Positions 7,665 to 17,458 are shown, counted from the stretch's first letter. The stretch: 46,618 bases of DNA from Candidatus Peribacteraceae bacterium (GCA_028699155.1 JAQVVD010000009.1:1-46618), one strand, 5' to 3'. The notes: a model not told the origin generated them from the letters alone. Translations and numbers: made by a program.

Positions 7665-7695
7665 AGAAAGAAAGGCGCCTTCCGGCGCCTTCTTT
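7665..7695. terminator. Bidirectional intrinsic terminator
   Basis: The palindrome GGCGCC-TTCC-GGCGCC is flanked by A-rich sequence on the left and T-rich on the right (AAAGAAA / TTCTTT). It can end both the pilin transcript from the left and the DUF11 transcript from the right. Confidence 0.8.
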
Positions 7696-7716
7696 ACGTT
7701 CGATCTCGTGCGTTGA

Positions 7717-9513
7717 TTACATGAGGAGCGCCTCGCGCTTGAGCTGCATTGCTGCAACCTGCCCTGCACCGAAGATCCCGGTGAAGAGGAGGAAGAGCAG
7801 ATCGAGGCTGGCGCCGGACTTCGGTAGTTTGGTGAGTACGCCGATGTGCACGGTCTGGACGCGCTCCGTGAGCGAGAGTTCTTCCAGTCCTTCTCCGCTC
7901 ACAGTTGCGACATTCGTGAGCCGTACGCCGTGTGCGACGCTCGGATTGACCTGCATGCGGTACTGCACGGACCAGGACTGCCCCGGCTGCAATTCTGCAA
8001 TGTTCCAGGTGGCGATGCCATTCCGCACGTCTGTAGTGTTCTTCGTGCTTTCGAGCATGCGCAGCGCCTGCGCGTCAAACTTGTCCTGTATGGTGATGTT
8101 TCGCATGGGGTGGCTGGTCGTGTTCTTCAGAGTGATCGTGAATCCGACCGTGCCGCCGGGGCGCACCTCCGAGCTGTCTGCCCTCTTCTGGAATGGCAAT
8201 GCTTTGGAAGGAGCCTGTACGTTCCGCATCCCGATGCGGGTCGTGCCCACTTCGGTCACGTCGTACGCCTCCTGTCCCATGGCGACTGCGCCTGCGCGGA
8301 TTGCCGCGCCGAGCGGCGCATCGCTGCGGACGCGGACTGCAAAGTGGAGAATGCGGCTTCCGAACGGGCTGACTGTGAGACCCTTCCAGAAGACGCTGCT
8401 CCCCGTCCACTCGCCTCCCTCCATCGCATCGACGAACTCCGTGTAATTCGGGAGTCCTGCGTTCACTTCCAGATTCGTGACGAGTTTGTTCGTGGGGTTC
8501 TCCAGGCGCACTTCGTACTCGAGGATCTGTCCGTTGGTCGCAATCTGCTGATCATCGTTCAGGCTGATTCTGAGCGCGTCAATCACATCCTTCCCTTGGC
8601 GCCGGATCGTCGTCGTATCTTTGACCACGTACTTTCCGGTCGAGACGGAGAACGTGAGCGCGTAGTTGTCGGCCACGTTCCGGTCCACATGCCCCGTCAC
8701 GAAGAATTCGCGCGTCTCCTTGGGGCCGAATTCCAGTGAGTCCCACACGATGCTCTGGCTGCTCTTCCTGTGGTTGCCGGTCACTTCATGCAGCACGAAC
8801 GTGGTGGGGACCTGCGCGCGTACTGTGATGTCGCGCTTGATCGTTTCCCTGTTTGTTACCACGATGCGGTACGTGAGAATTTCTTCCGGTGCGGTAACGG
8901 TCTTTCCGTCTGTTACGGAAATGGTGGTCCAGTTGGATGCGGGGACCGTCTCTTCCGCAATCGTTGTCGTATCCGTTGCTTCTGTTCCGATAGCGGCGAC
9001 TCTCGCGGAGAGCGCATCGCCGTCTTTCGCCGTCGGATTCACGTGTACGTTGATTGAGAGTTTGCGCGGATTCTGGGGGAAGACGGTTACCTGCGGCCAG
9101 TGGATGAAGGTGCCCTGCACGAATCCAAGGTCGCTTGCCGAGATGAGAGTCACGTATTCGGGCATGGTAAAACGCACGTCGACGACCTGCGGATCGAGCC
9201 CCGTCGTGCTCAGCAGTATGCTGTACGTCAGGTTATCCCCCGGCGCGGCTGTCTCCTTGCCGTCGGTGAGCGTCAGGCGGATGCCGCTCTGCGTCGGTCC
9301 CTCGAAATTGTCATCGGGAGAATCGCAGTTCGTGTCATCCGGAAAGTCCACATCGCCGTCTCCGTCATTATCAATCCCATCGGAGCACTCTACGGCGAGT
9401 GCCTGTGCCGGCGTGCCGGTATTCGCTGCGGAAAGCGCATGGAGCAGCGCTATTCCCGCAAGGATGATGCAGAGGATTCCGATTGTACGGATCCGTTCTC
9501 TCGCTGTAGTCAT
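7717..9513 (-). CDS. DUF11-repeat surface protein with LPKSG tail
   Basis: A 598-residue exported protein. An N-terminal signal/anchor (residues ~10-30) is followed by a calcium-binding-like segment, ECSDGIDNDGDGDVD with a closing NCDSPDD. About four tandem DUF11/CARDB-like beta-sandwich domains come next, each opening like 'GxxLTYxIxLxNxT'. The C-terminus has LPKSGAS, a hydrophobic helix and basic residues (KREALLM), the layout of a sortase or related cell-wall sorting signal. No sortase is encoded here. A strong promoter sits upstream on this strand, and the leader before the ATG is entirely pyrimidine near the start. Confidence 0.8.
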   Translation of the reverse strand: MTTARERIRTIGILCIILAGIALLHALSAANTGTPAQALAVECSDGIDNDGDGDVDFPDDTNCDSPDDNFEGPTQSGIRLTLTDGKETAAPGDNLTYSILLSTTGLDPQVVDVRFTMPEYVTLISASDLGFVQGTFIHWPQVTVFPQNPRKLSINVHVNPTAKDGDALSARVAAIGTEATDTTTIAEETVPASNWTTISVTDGKTVTAPEEILTYRIVVTNRETIKRDITVRAQVPTTFVLHEVTGNHRKSSQSIVWDSLEFGPKETREFFVTGHVDRNVADNYALTFSVSTGKYVVKDTTTIRRQGKDVIDALRISLNDDQQIATNGQILEYEVRLENPTNKLVTNLEVNAGLPNYTEFVDAMEGGEWTGSSVFWKGLTVSPFGSRILHFAVRVRSDAPLGAAIRAGAVAMGQEAYDVTEVGTTRIGMRNVQAPSKALPFQKRADSSEVRPGGTVGFTITLKNTTSHPMRNITIQDKFDAQALRMLESTKNTTDVRNGIATWNIAELQPGQSWSVQYRMQVNPSVAHGVRLTNVATVSGEGLEELSLTERVQTVHIGVLTKLPKSGASLDLLFLLFTGIFGAGQVAAMQLKREALLM

Positions 9514-9542
9514 GGGAGAGGGAGGGAGGAAAAAAGGTTGTT

Positions 9543-9570
9543 AGTATAAATAAGTTTTCAAATGTGTCAA
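9543..9570 (-). promoter_or_regulatory. Promoter of the DUF11 gene
   Basis: On the minus strand TTGACA (9565-9570), a 16-bp spacer and TATACT (9543-9548) match the sigma-70 consensus closely. The downstream leader of about 25 nt ends in a C/T-only tract before the ATG at 9513, with no Shine-Dalgarno sequence. Confidence 0.8.
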
Positions 9571-9697
9571 GTACTCTTCACAATTTCGCGTGAACTTTGC
9601 CTCAGCATGATTTTTAGCATCTTTTTCCCACAGTTGTCTTGAGGTACTTCTCGCGTCGTGCGCAAAGAATCGGCGAAGCGTTGCCATCATGGGACAG

Positions 9698-9809
9698 AAT
9701 GCCCCACTTCGCCTGCGGGCTACGCGGGGCACACTCCTTCTCCTTAGGAGAAAGGATTGGTGCGCCACGCGCAGCTCTCATGAACGGAGTGAATGAGAGC
9801 GGAGTGTGG
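9698..9809 (-). repeat. tRNA-Val-anchored palindromic element (type II)
   Basis: Reading away from tRNA-Val, the element begins inside the CCA end. CACACTCC is mirrored by GGAGTGTG about 75 bases later, enclosing an inner hairpin CTCTCAT/ATGAGAG. A second hairpin follows, opened by GCCCCGCGTAGC and closed by GCGAAGTGGGGC. The same layout and conserved blocks occur after the tRNA-Ile tail copy at 14109-14215, where the outer arms are CACACTTCG/CGAAGTGTG. The paired changes between the two loci argue that pairing is maintained. Confidence 0.65.
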
Positions 9810-9884
9810 TGGGTGGTACAGGAGTCGAACCTGTGACCTTCTGGGTGTAAACCAGACGCTCTAAACCAACTGAGCTAACCACCC
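9807..9884 (-). tRNA. tRNA-Val (UAC)
   Basis: A 78-nt cloverleaf on the minus strand: acceptor GGGTGGT/ACCACCC, D-arm GCTC/GAGC, anticodon loop TTTACAC giving UAC, T-loop TTCGACT and encoded CCA. A palindromic element begins at the CCA (see 9698-9809). Confidence 0.95.
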
Positions 9885-10011
9885 CTGCTTGTGACGATTG
9901 TGGATGGGTTTTCCATTATTTTCCAGTGCTTGCCTTCCGAAGTTACCGAACTGGCGTGAGGTACGAATGAGGAAGCTCATCACCCCCTGAGAGAAAATAG
10001 AGCAGAAACCG

Positions 10012-10040
10012 TTGTTGTGAGCGCAGGAAATCCGTATGCT
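10012..10040 (+). promoter_or_regulatory. secG promoter, near-leaderless
   Basis: TTGTTG (10012-10017), 17-bp spacer, TATGCT (10035-10040). Only eight bases separate the -10 box from the secG ATG, so the mRNA should start at or next to the start codon. Confidence 0.65.
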
Positions 10041-10048
10041 TCCTGTCG

Positions 10049-10258
10049 ATGATTGAAACATTCCACATTCTCGTTGCCCTTTTCCTCTCTCTGGGGATTC
10101 TCCTGCAGAGCCGCGCTTCCGGTCTCTCCGCTACGTTCGGCGGATCCGGCAGCTCGCTGCAGATCCAGCGTCGTGGAGCGGAGAAGCTCATCTACAAGGC
10201 GACGATCTGGCTCTCCATCGTATTCTTCGCGCTCTCGTTGCTCCGCTGGTTCATCTAG
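10049..10258 (+). CDS. secG: Preprotein translocase subunit SecG
   Basis: A 69-residue protein with two transmembrane helices, at residues ~3-20 and 47-66. The linker contains the family's GLSATFGGSG motif. SecG is the accessory subunit of the SecYEG channel. The ATG at 10049 follows a good promoter by eight bases. The gene is monocistronic or read into the SBP gene 66 bases later, which has its own -10 box. Confidence 0.9.
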   Translation: MIETFHILVALFLSLGILLQSRASGLSATFGGSGSSLQIQRRGAEKLIYKATIWLSIVFFALSLLRWFI

Positions 10259-10311
10259 GGCATCGATTCCTTTTCCTGCGAGAGGTGCAGGCACAATCCT
10301 GCGCCGTTTGC

Positions 10312-10317
10312 TATACT
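10312..10317 (+). promoter_or_regulatory. Extended -10 box of the SBP gene
   Basis: TGCTATACT, an extended -10 box with TATACT at 10312-10317, lies seven bases before the GTG start at 10325. This supports the GTG and implies a leaderless transcript. Confidence 0.55.
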
Positions 10318-10324
10318 CCTCCCT

Positions 10325-12547
10325 GTGCCTCTGCGCCGCTCTATCAGCCATCGCTCACTCCTCCGTCTGCTCTCCTGGCAGCAATGGGTTTTCCTCGTGC
10401 TCGCAGCTGCATTCCTCTCCTCCGGATTCATGCTGCTGCGCATGTTCTACATGCGCAGCACTCTCCTCGTTCCCACTGCGGGCGGTACCTACATCGAGGG
10501 GTCGGTCGGCGAACTCCTCCCCCTCAACCCCTGGTTCACGGTGACCAACGACGTGAATCGCGATATTGTCTCGCTCATTTTTTCCGGTCTCCTCCGATAC
10601 AACCCTGAGACGCAGGCAATAGAGGACGACTTGGCAACTATGGAAGTCAGTTCGGATGGGCGCATCTACACGCTCACGCTCAAGGATGGCATCGAGTGGC
10701 ATGATTCCACTCCGGCTCTGCGGCACTACGTGACGGCCGAAGATATCCTCTTCACCTTTCAGACCGTGCAGGACCCGCAGTTTCCCAACAGCCTGCTGCA
10801 CCAGAATTTCCGCGGAGTTACTCTGGAGCAGCTGGGAGAGAAGACGGTACGGTTCAAGCTGGAGGAGCCGTACAGGTTCTTCCCGAGCAACCTGACGCTC
10901 GGTCTCCTGCCGAGAGCGTCTTTTGAAGGCGTTCCCGTTGATCGTTTGGACCAGGTGTTCGATTTCGGGTTCCATCCCGTAGGGGCCGGTCCGTACGCGT
11001 TCCGCGGTCTTGTGCAGACGGAACTGAGCACGGAAGTCACGCTCGAGCGTTTCCCGCGATCTCTGCCGCCCGTGTACCACCTGGATCGCGTCATCTTCCG
11101 CATCTTCTCAGATTACACGAGTCTGCTCTCCGATCTGCGCAACCTCCACGGCGTTCGGCTGGTGCCGCACAATGAGAAGGGCGAACCGATGGTGCCGCGC
11201 AGATTCACGCCCGTACAGTACACGCTGCCGCAGTACGTGGCGCTCTTCTTCAATCTGGAACACCCGTACCTCCGGGATCCGCAGCTGCGCCTGGCGCTGC
11301 AGATCGGGACGAACAAACAGGCCATTGTGGATACGCTTCATGAGAAGACCATCATTGATACTCCGCTGCTGGAAATCGATGTCGCGGACTGGCGTTACCA
11401 GTATGATCCGCAGGCAGCACAGGGCGCGCTCTTCACATCCAACTGGAACCTGCCGGAGAAGGTACGCCTCCAGCGCCTGCTGGAATTCAGAGAAACCAAT
11501 AGCGTTGGAGCCCTCCAGATGAGCCCCATCGTTTACCTGGATACGGGCGCTGTCCTCACTGTGACCGGTTCCATTGCGGCAGTGGGTTCCACCGGCGGGC
11601 TGCTCAACGGATACCTTCCTCTCACGCTGAACCCCGCTGCATCCGGCGCATGGATCGCTGCTCTCCCGACGCAGGGAACGGGGGCGGTTCGTTTAGGAGA
11701 GAACAAGGTGACGCTCCAGAATGACAAGGGGGAAACGATTGATTCCTTCTACCTGTGGCGCACCAATAGCTGGAAGGAGTTCAAGGCTGCTTCTCTGGAA
11801 CAGGAGCTGGTTGATCTTTTCCTTCAATCCCGCGCCGGCGAGATCCCCGCAGAGGACCGCGTCACGGTTGCAGATTTCTTCCTGAGTGATGGAATGCTGC
11901 GCCGGCGGCAGGCCTCCGATCCCACGGATGTCCGCGTGAACGAGCGGGGCGAGAAGCTCTCCCTTCGCCTGCTCACCAGCCCGTCGCCTCCTCAGTATCG
12001 GCAGATTGCAGAAATCGTGCAGAAGCAGTGGGCTGCGCTGGGAGTCCACGTGGGCATAGAGATTCCCGAAACTCGCAGCGAATTCGAGGAGAAGATGCTC
12101 CGTAGAGACTACGCAATTTTGCTCTTCGGGCAGTCGCTCCTCGATAATTTAGACAGCTATCCCTACTGGCACAGTTCCGGCATCCAGAAACAGACGGAGG
12201 ATAAGAACGAATTACTTCTGGATGCCTACAATCTCTCGCAGTACTCCTCGTTCCAGGCAGATGCACTCCTGGAATTCGTCCGTAAGACGGGCGATGAGAA
12301 GGAGCGGGAAGAAGCACTGCAGGAACTGCGTGAGATTCTGAAGGAGAATGTCCCTGCGACATTCCTCTACTCCCCGATCTACACGTTCGCGTACCATCAA
12401 CACCTCCATGGCGTGGAACTCGGCGACCTCTCACTGCATTCAGATCGCTTCCTCACGCTCCATAACTGGTTCGTGAAGGAGCAGCGCGTCTTCAAACCCG
12501 GCAAGAGCTGGTGGTCATTCTTCCCGTGGCTCTTCTCTACCATTTGA
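10325..12547 (+). CDS. ABC-type peptide-binding protein (SBP family 5), membrane anchored
   Basis: A 740-residue protein. A single N-terminal transmembrane anchor (residues ~20-42) is followed by the SBP_bac_5 domain: ELLPLNPWFTVTNDVNRDI, then LIFSGLLRYNPETQAIEDDLA, SSDGRIYTLTLKDGIEWHDS and TAEDILFTF, all family landmarks. The C-terminal lobe includes RLLTSPSPPQYRQIAEIVQ. An insertion near residues 390-490 makes it longer than DppA/OppA. It starts with GTG and is not followed by permease or ATPase genes, so its transporter partners lie elsewhere or it works alone as a peptide binder. Confidence 0.85.
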   Translation: MPLRRSISHRSLLRLLSWQQWVFLVLAAAFLSSGFMLLRMFYMRSTLLVPTAGGTYIEGSVGELLPLNPWFTVTNDVNRDIVSLIFSGLLRYNPETQAIEDDLATMEVSSDGRIYTLTLKDGIEWHDSTPALRHYVTAEDILFTFQTVQDPQFPNSLLHQNFRGVTLEQLGEKTVRFKLEEPYRFFPSNLTLGLLPRASFEGVPVDRLDQVFDFGFHPVGAGPYAFRGLVQTELSTEVTLERFPRSLPPVYHLDRVIFRIFSDYTSLLSDLRNLHGVRLVPHNEKGEPMVPRRFTPVQYTLPQYVALFFNLEHPYLRDPQLRLALQIGTNKQAIVDTLHEKTIIDTPLLEIDVADWRYQYDPQAAQGALFTSNWNLPEKVRLQRLLEFRETNSVGALQMSPIVYLDTGAVLTVTGSIAAVGSTGGLLNGYLPLTLNPAASGAWIAALPTQGTGAVRLGENKVTLQNDKGETIDSFYLWRTNSWKEFKAASLEQELVDLFLQSRAGEIPAEDRVTVADFFLSDGMLRRRQASDPTDVRVNERGEKLSLRLLTSPSPPQYRQIAEIVQKQWAALGVHVGIEIPETRSEFEEKMLRRDYAILLFGQSLLDNLDSYPYWHSSGIQKQTEDKNELLLDAYNLSQYSSFQADALLEFVRKTGDEKEREEALQELREILKENVPATFLYSPIYTFAYHQHLHGVELGDLSLHSDRFLTLHNWFVKEQRVFKPGKSWWSFFPWLFSTI

Positions 12548-12610
12548 GGTAGAAAATTCTCTTGAGAAAAGCCGTTCCTCGCCCCTTTCGCTCAGAAAAG
12601 TAAAATGCTA

Positions 12611-12639
12611 TTGACGTGGGGTTTTGGCATCATTAGAAT
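12611..12639 (+). promoter_or_regulatory. rplI promoter and leader hairpin
   Basis: TTGACG (12611-12616), 17-bp spacer, TAGAAT (12634-12639). The leader of about 40 nt contains a small hairpin TGTGCT-TTTC-AGCACA at 12660-12675 and a pyrimidine tract before the ATG at 12688. Confidence 0.75.
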
Positions 12640-12687
12640 GCCTCGGCTTATGATCTTCCTGTGCTTTTCAGCACACAGGTCTCTCCC

Positions 12688-13134
12688 ATGGAAGTACTTC
12701 TCCTCCAGGATATACAGGGCATTGGAAAAAAGAACGATCTCCTGATCGTGGGTGACGGTTATGCTCTCAACTTCCTCCTCCCGCAGTCCAAAGCCATGAT
12801 CGCCACGCCGACTGTCCGGCGCAGGTTCGCCGAGCATATCCGCCGCCGCGCCCTTGAGGCCGAACAGGAGCGCAAGGCCACTGCTGCAACAGTACAGGCC
12901 GCCGCCGGGAAGGAAATCGTCCTCACGAAGAAAGTGACGAAGACCGGCAAGCTCTACGCCGCCATCACCAAGAAGCACATTGCGGAAGCTCTCAAGGCGC
13001 AGCATAGCCTGGGGGTGAAGGAATCCAGCATCAAGATTACGGAGCCGATCAAAACGACGGGCTCATTCGACGTTGCCGTGAAAATCGGTCAGAATGCTGA
13101 GAAACTCACCGTGACTGTGAAGGCGGAGAAATAG
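12688..13134 (+). CDS. rplI: Ribosomal protein bL9
   Basis: A 148-residue L9. The N-terminal rRNA-binding domain has MEVLLLQDIQGIGKKNDLL and GYALNFLLPQSKA. A connecting helix (residues ~45-75) leads to the C-terminal domain with GKLYAAITKKHIAEAL. Several CPR lineages lack L9, so its presence here helps place the organism outside them. The ATG at 12688 rather than the GTG at 12661 is chosen because L9 proteins begin MxVLLLxD. Confidence 0.95.
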   Translation: MEVLLLQDIQGIGKKNDLLIVGDGYALNFLLPQSKAMIATPTVRRRFAEHIRRRALEAEQERKATAATVQAAAGKEIVLTKKVTKTGKLYAAITKKHIAEALKAQHSLGVKESSIKITEPIKTTGSFDVAVKIGQNAEKLTVTVKAEK

Positions 13135-13143
13135 CCGTTTCCT

Positions 13144-13872
13144 TCAGGAGTTCTTCCTGGAAAAGAGGCCGCGCAGTTTGGCGAGGATATCTATCCCCTG
13201 CCGTTTCAGCGTGCCGATGAATCCTATGCCCGCAGCTCCCAGGAGACCGATGGATGCCGTTGTACGGACTGCTTCGTCCTCCCCTGCGAGCATCATGGTG
13301 CCGATTGCAATGCACTGCAGGATCATCTTCACTTTCCCCTGTACGTTGGCGGCTGTCCGCTCTATATCTTGCTTTGCCTTCTGTGCCAGTGGCGTGCAGG
13401 AAGATGGATTGATCGTCGCACGGATTCCCTCCCGGGTCATATCGATGATGCTGCCACGCTGCTGCGCTGAGTAGAGGTCATTCACGATGTTCGCCATCGC
13501 TCCGATGTCGAGGAGGACAGAGTGGAAGTACATCTGCATCAGGTAGAGCAGGTGCGCGGAATTGATCAGTTTGTCCGCGTTCGAATCGAGCCTTGCACCC
13601 TCCATGGTACAGAGATTGCACTTTCTGGCTTTGAATCCGTCCAGCCAGTCCAGTGCGGAGGTCACGGCGTATCCGATCGTGCCGGCAATGGGACCTACCG
13701 TCGTGTGCAGCAGTATGTCGATGCCGGCGGAGGTGGTGCGGATCGGGCCGGAGATGGTGTTCGGATGCGGCAGGAAGCGCGCCAGCGGTTTTGCCACGTT
13801 CTCCACCGCGTCACGCGTATCCAGGAATACGCCTTTGCTCACCGATTGCTGCTGTGCGGGTTCTGGCTCCAT
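13144..13872 (-). CDS. CDP-alcohol phosphatidyltransferase family protein
   Basis: A 242-residue protein with the complete CDP-OH-P transferase signature DxxDGxxAR(x8)GxxxDxxxD: DWLDGFKARK at residues ~76-85, then GARLDSNADKL. The aspartates bind metal and the CDP moiety. Such enzymes make phosphatidylglycerol- or inositol-type lipids by displacing CMP from a CDP-alcohol. Hydrophobicity is modest: perhaps four to five membrane helices rather than the usual six. It converges on rplI with nine bases between stops. A TATACT box on this strand lies 17 bases before the ATG. The exact lipid made cannot be told. Confidence 0.75.
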   Translation of the reverse strand: MEPEPAQQQSVSKGVFLDTRDAVENVAKPLARFLPHPNTISGPIRTTSAGIDILLHTTVGPIAGTIGYAVTSALDWLDGFKARKCNLCTMEGARLDSNADKLINSAHLLYLMQMYFHSVLLDIGAMANIVNDLYSAQQRGSIIDMTREGIRATINPSSCTPLAQKAKQDIERTAANVQGKVKMILQCIAIGTMMLAGEDEAVRTTASIGLLGAAGIGFIGTLKRQGIDILAKLRGLFSRKNS

Positions 13873-13943
13873 AGGAAGGAGAGCGCGGCAGTATAAGACT
13901 TCCTGCGGGTGTCAGGCGAGAAAAAGTGGTAAAATAGCACCAT

Positions 13944-14020
13944 GGGCCAGTAGCTCAGTTGGTTAGAGCCCCGGACTTATAAACCGGCGGTCGGTGGTTC
14001 AAGTCCACCCTGGCCCACCA
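13944..14020 (+). tRNA. tRNA-Ile (UAU anticodon)
   Basis: A 77-nt cloverleaf: acceptor GGGCCAG/CTGGCCC, D-arm GCTC/GAGC, T-arm GGTGG TTCAAGT CCACC, encoded CCA. The anticodon loop CTTATAA gives UAU (13978-13980), which reads AUA directly. Most bacteria use a CAU anticodon modified to lysidine by TilS for this codon. The 31:39 pair is A-A, so the anticodon stem has four good pairs. A TAAAAT box at 13930-13935 is the likely -10. Confidence 0.88.
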
Positions 14021-14090
14021 TCCGTCTTCGTCCTTCGGACTTCGCCGCGATGGTGTTGACGTAGTTGCGGCGAAATGAAATGGAGCCGGA
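14018..14090 (+). repeat. tRNA-Ile-anchored palindromic element (type I)
   Basis: The element begins in the tRNA CCA: ACCATCCGTCTTCG is mirrored by TTCGCCGCGATGGT, with a TCCTTCGGA hairpin between them. The same left and right blocks follow tRNA-Phe (twice) and the tRNA-Pro-derived copy at 35485-35529. It ends where a copy of the tRNA-Ile 3' tail begins at 14091. Confidence 0.7.
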
Positions 14091-14111
14091 CAAGTCCACC
14101 CTGGCCCACCA
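14091..14111 (+). repeat. Second copy of the tRNA-Ile 3' tail
   Basis: These 21 bases are identical to the last 21 bases of tRNA-Ile (14000-14020), 91 bases further on. The copy covers part of the T-loop, the 3' T-stem strand, the 3' acceptor strand and CCA. It marks the junction between two palindromic elements, as expected if elements insert at the tRNA end and regenerate it. Confidence 0.85.
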
Positions 14112-14215
14112 CACTTCGCTCCTCACTCCGTTCGGAGCTTCGCGTGGCGCGCCAGTCGGGTTCAACTATGAACGAAGTGTGCCCCGCGTAGCGCAAAGCG
14201 CGAAGTGGGGCATTC
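14109..14215 (+). repeat. Palindromic element (type II) after the tRNA-Ile tail copy
   Basis: Outer arms are CACACTTCG and CGAAGTGTG, with an inner GCTCC/GGAGC hairpin. A second hairpin, GCCCCGCGTAGCGC to GCGCGAAGTGGGGC, follows. It is the counterpart of the element after tRNA-Val (9698-9809), with compensating differences in the arms. Confidence 0.65.
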
Positions 14216-14280
14216 GTGTTACCACTCCCCTTCCCGTCATTATTCGTCACTTCGTTCCTCATGGCGAGCCACTCTCCTGT

Positions 14281-15012
14281 TCAAGCTTGCCCTGAGTTTG
14301 CGAAGGGTTCACGGCTGAGCCCCAACCGTTCCTGGAATTTTCTTCGTACCTCGCGCCTCTGAGCCAGCAGACCTTGCCGTCTCTCAATCACGGAGACACA
14401 ATGTGCCAAATCCTTTTGCATGTGTTCCGGTATATCTGTCTGTGCAAGAGCAGCGCGCACGGCTGCTGCCGACCGTTCTAGCAATGTATTTGCGCTGTCA
14501 TCTCCTATTCTATCGGAACGATAGAGTATGGAGATACTCTGGTCGCACACCTTCTGTGCGGCATCATACAATTCCCATGTATCCAGAGGCTGCGTACTCG
14601 CTGCAGCATGACAGCGATCAATCGCCTGTTGCATGCTATCCACGACCTGCTGGGCATTCGAAAACATCTCGCATATGGCGTCATGAGATTGAGATTTTCT
14701 ATTCTTCTCATATGCCTGCAAACCGTCTATACCCTCCGAAAGGCTTGCTACAACCGGATCGCCATTGTGCAGTGCTCCCATGGCAGTCTTGTGTACCTGC
14801 TCTGCTATGGCCAGAATCTCCTTCCTCCACCGTTCATTCGTACTGCTCGTGAGCGCAAATGGCCGTAAGATATCTGTGATTTGGCGGCACAGTTCCTGGA
14901 TGTGTGTTTTTGCATCTTCTGATACCGATAGCACTTCACCTGTTGGCAGATCTGCGGTGACTCTCTGTAGGGCAGCAATGTCCGCATACCCTTCTGACTT
15001 GAATTGAGGCAT
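14281..15012 (-). CDS. Hypothetical all-helical protein
   Basis: A 243-residue soluble protein predicted to be almost wholly alpha-helical, with long amphipathic stretches and six scattered cysteines. No family is recognised. The -10 box TACAAT lies six bases before the ATG, suggesting a leaderless mRNA. The last ~10 residues (SREPFANSGQA) are encoded by a CCCTGAGTTTGCGAAGGG-like intergenic repeat, so the original C-terminus may have been replaced by repeat insertion. It stands alone between the tRNA-Ile repeats and the SIMPL gene. Confidence 0.65.
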   Translation of the reverse strand: MPQFKSEGYADIAALQRVTADLPTGEVLSVSEDAKTHIQELCRQITDILRPFALTSSTNERWRKEILAIAEQVHKTAMGALHNGDPVVASLSEGIDGLQAYEKNRKSQSHDAICEMFSNAQQVVDSMQQAIDRCHAAASTQPLDTWELYDAAQKVCDQSISILYRSDRIGDDSANTLLERSAAAVRAALAQTDIPEHMQKDLAHCVSVIERRQGLLAQRREVRRKFQERLGLSREPFANSGQA

Positions 15013-15018
15013 ATGTCA

Positions 15019-15024
15019 ATTGTA
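15019..15024 (-). promoter_or_regulatory. -10 box of the helical protein gene
   Basis: TACAAT on the minus strand, six bases upstream of the ATG at 15012. It is one of the clearest leaderless arrangements in the window. Confidence 0.55.
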
Positions 15025-15233
15025 CGCATCTCGCATGGCATCGCAAGTGATCATGGCGTACAGCAGAGGCGGAACCATCTGCGCCTTTTTCCGAAAGCGA
15101 CAAGCACCCGGCGCCCTCGGTAGACGGGAAAGATCGAACATGACAATTATCCATCATTTTTACACGTACGTCATCTACTGCAATCATGACGTATGCACTA
15201 TACTGCGAACTCTCTCCTTTCCTCTTCATTCTT

Positions 15234-15989
15234 ATGGCAACTACAAAGGCGTCTGCAATTTCCCGCGTATTCTTCGCAGTCACGTTCCCTACAGCGATCG
15301 TGCTGGGATTCTTCTACCTTGGTGGCAAGTACATGGAAGCGCACCCGTGGGCTCCGGTGTACATTTCCGTTCAGGGCGAGACGAAGATCGCAGAGAAGCC
15401 CGATATTGCCAAGGTGACGCTCGGCGTGCAGACCGGGCGCAGGGAAACCTCGAAGGAGGCGATGCGCACGCTCCAGCAGACAATGTCCGGCGTGGTGATT
15501 GCCGTCCGAACGCTGGAAGTGAAAGATGCAGACGTTCAGACGAGCGGGTTCTCGCTCTACCCAGCGTACGACTGGAGGGATGGCGAACAGATACCCCGCG
15601 GATACGAAGCGAGCCAGAACCTGACGATCATTGTCCGTAACCCGGAGAACGTGGGCGATGTCATCTCTGCCGCCATCGAATCCGGCGCGAACAATGTCTC
15701 GGACATCAGTTTCCTCAAGGAGGATCTCGCCGGCCTGCGCGACCAGGCGCGCCGGGAATCCATTGCCAAAGCCAGGGAGCAGGCCAAGCGCCTTGCCGAT
15801 GAACTCGGCATGCGCGTGGGCGACATGACGGGCTACAGCGAGGATGTCCTCTCCTTCTCCGATTCCGCCTACGGGAAAGGTGGCTACGATTATGGCGGCA
15901 TGGGAGGGGGCGGCGCGGAATCTCTCCCGATTCCTTCCGGAGAGCAGGAATTCACCGTCCGCGTGTTCCTCACCTACAAGCTGAAGTAG
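15234..15989 (+). CDS. SIMPL (DUF541) domain envelope protein
   Basis: A 251-residue protein with an N-terminal signal anchor (residues ~10-32) and a DUF541/SIMPL domain: VQGETKIAEKPDIAKVTLGVQ at ~46-66, then VQTSGFSLYPAYDW and a characteristic ARRESIAKAREQAKRLADELG helix. Family members (for example E. coli YggE) are envelope proteins of unclear, possibly stress-related, function. A Gly/Tyr-rich insert (YGKGGYDYGGMGGGG) lies before the last strand. A TATACT at 15199-15204 gives a leader of about 28 nt. It converges with cca. Confidence 0.88.
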   Translation: MATTKASAISRVFFAVTFPTAIVLGFFYLGGKYMEAHPWAPVYISVQGETKIAEKPDIAKVTLGVQTGRRETSKEAMRTLQQTMSGVVIAVRTLEVKDADVQTSGFSLYPAYDWRDGEQIPRGYEASQNLTIIVRNPENVGDVISAAIESGANNVSDISFLKEDLAGLRDQARRESIAKAREQAKRLADELGMRVGDMTGYSEDVLSFSDSAYGKGGYDYGGMGGGGAESLPIPSGEQEFTVRVFLTYKLK

Positions 15990-15999
15990 GATTCGGTTC

Positions 16000-17358
<1,359 letters not shown>

Positions 17359-17458
17359 GGCACAATACTATTGTGAAATTGCTTCATTGTTAAATTGTTC
17401 CTGTGTCCCGCATGACAATTTCGCAATTTTACAATGTGTTCCTCGTGCGTTTCCGACA

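Noticed and set aside
9541-9768. Minus-strand 75-codon frame between the DUF11 gene and tRNA-Val
   Set aside because: It lies over a promoter and palindromic repeat DNA. The predicted peptide is Arg-rich low complexity with no family features.
15066-15092. AGGCG...CGCCTTTTT hairpin as a terminator
   Set aside because: No plus-strand gene lies upstream that it could end, and the stem is short. Left unassigned.
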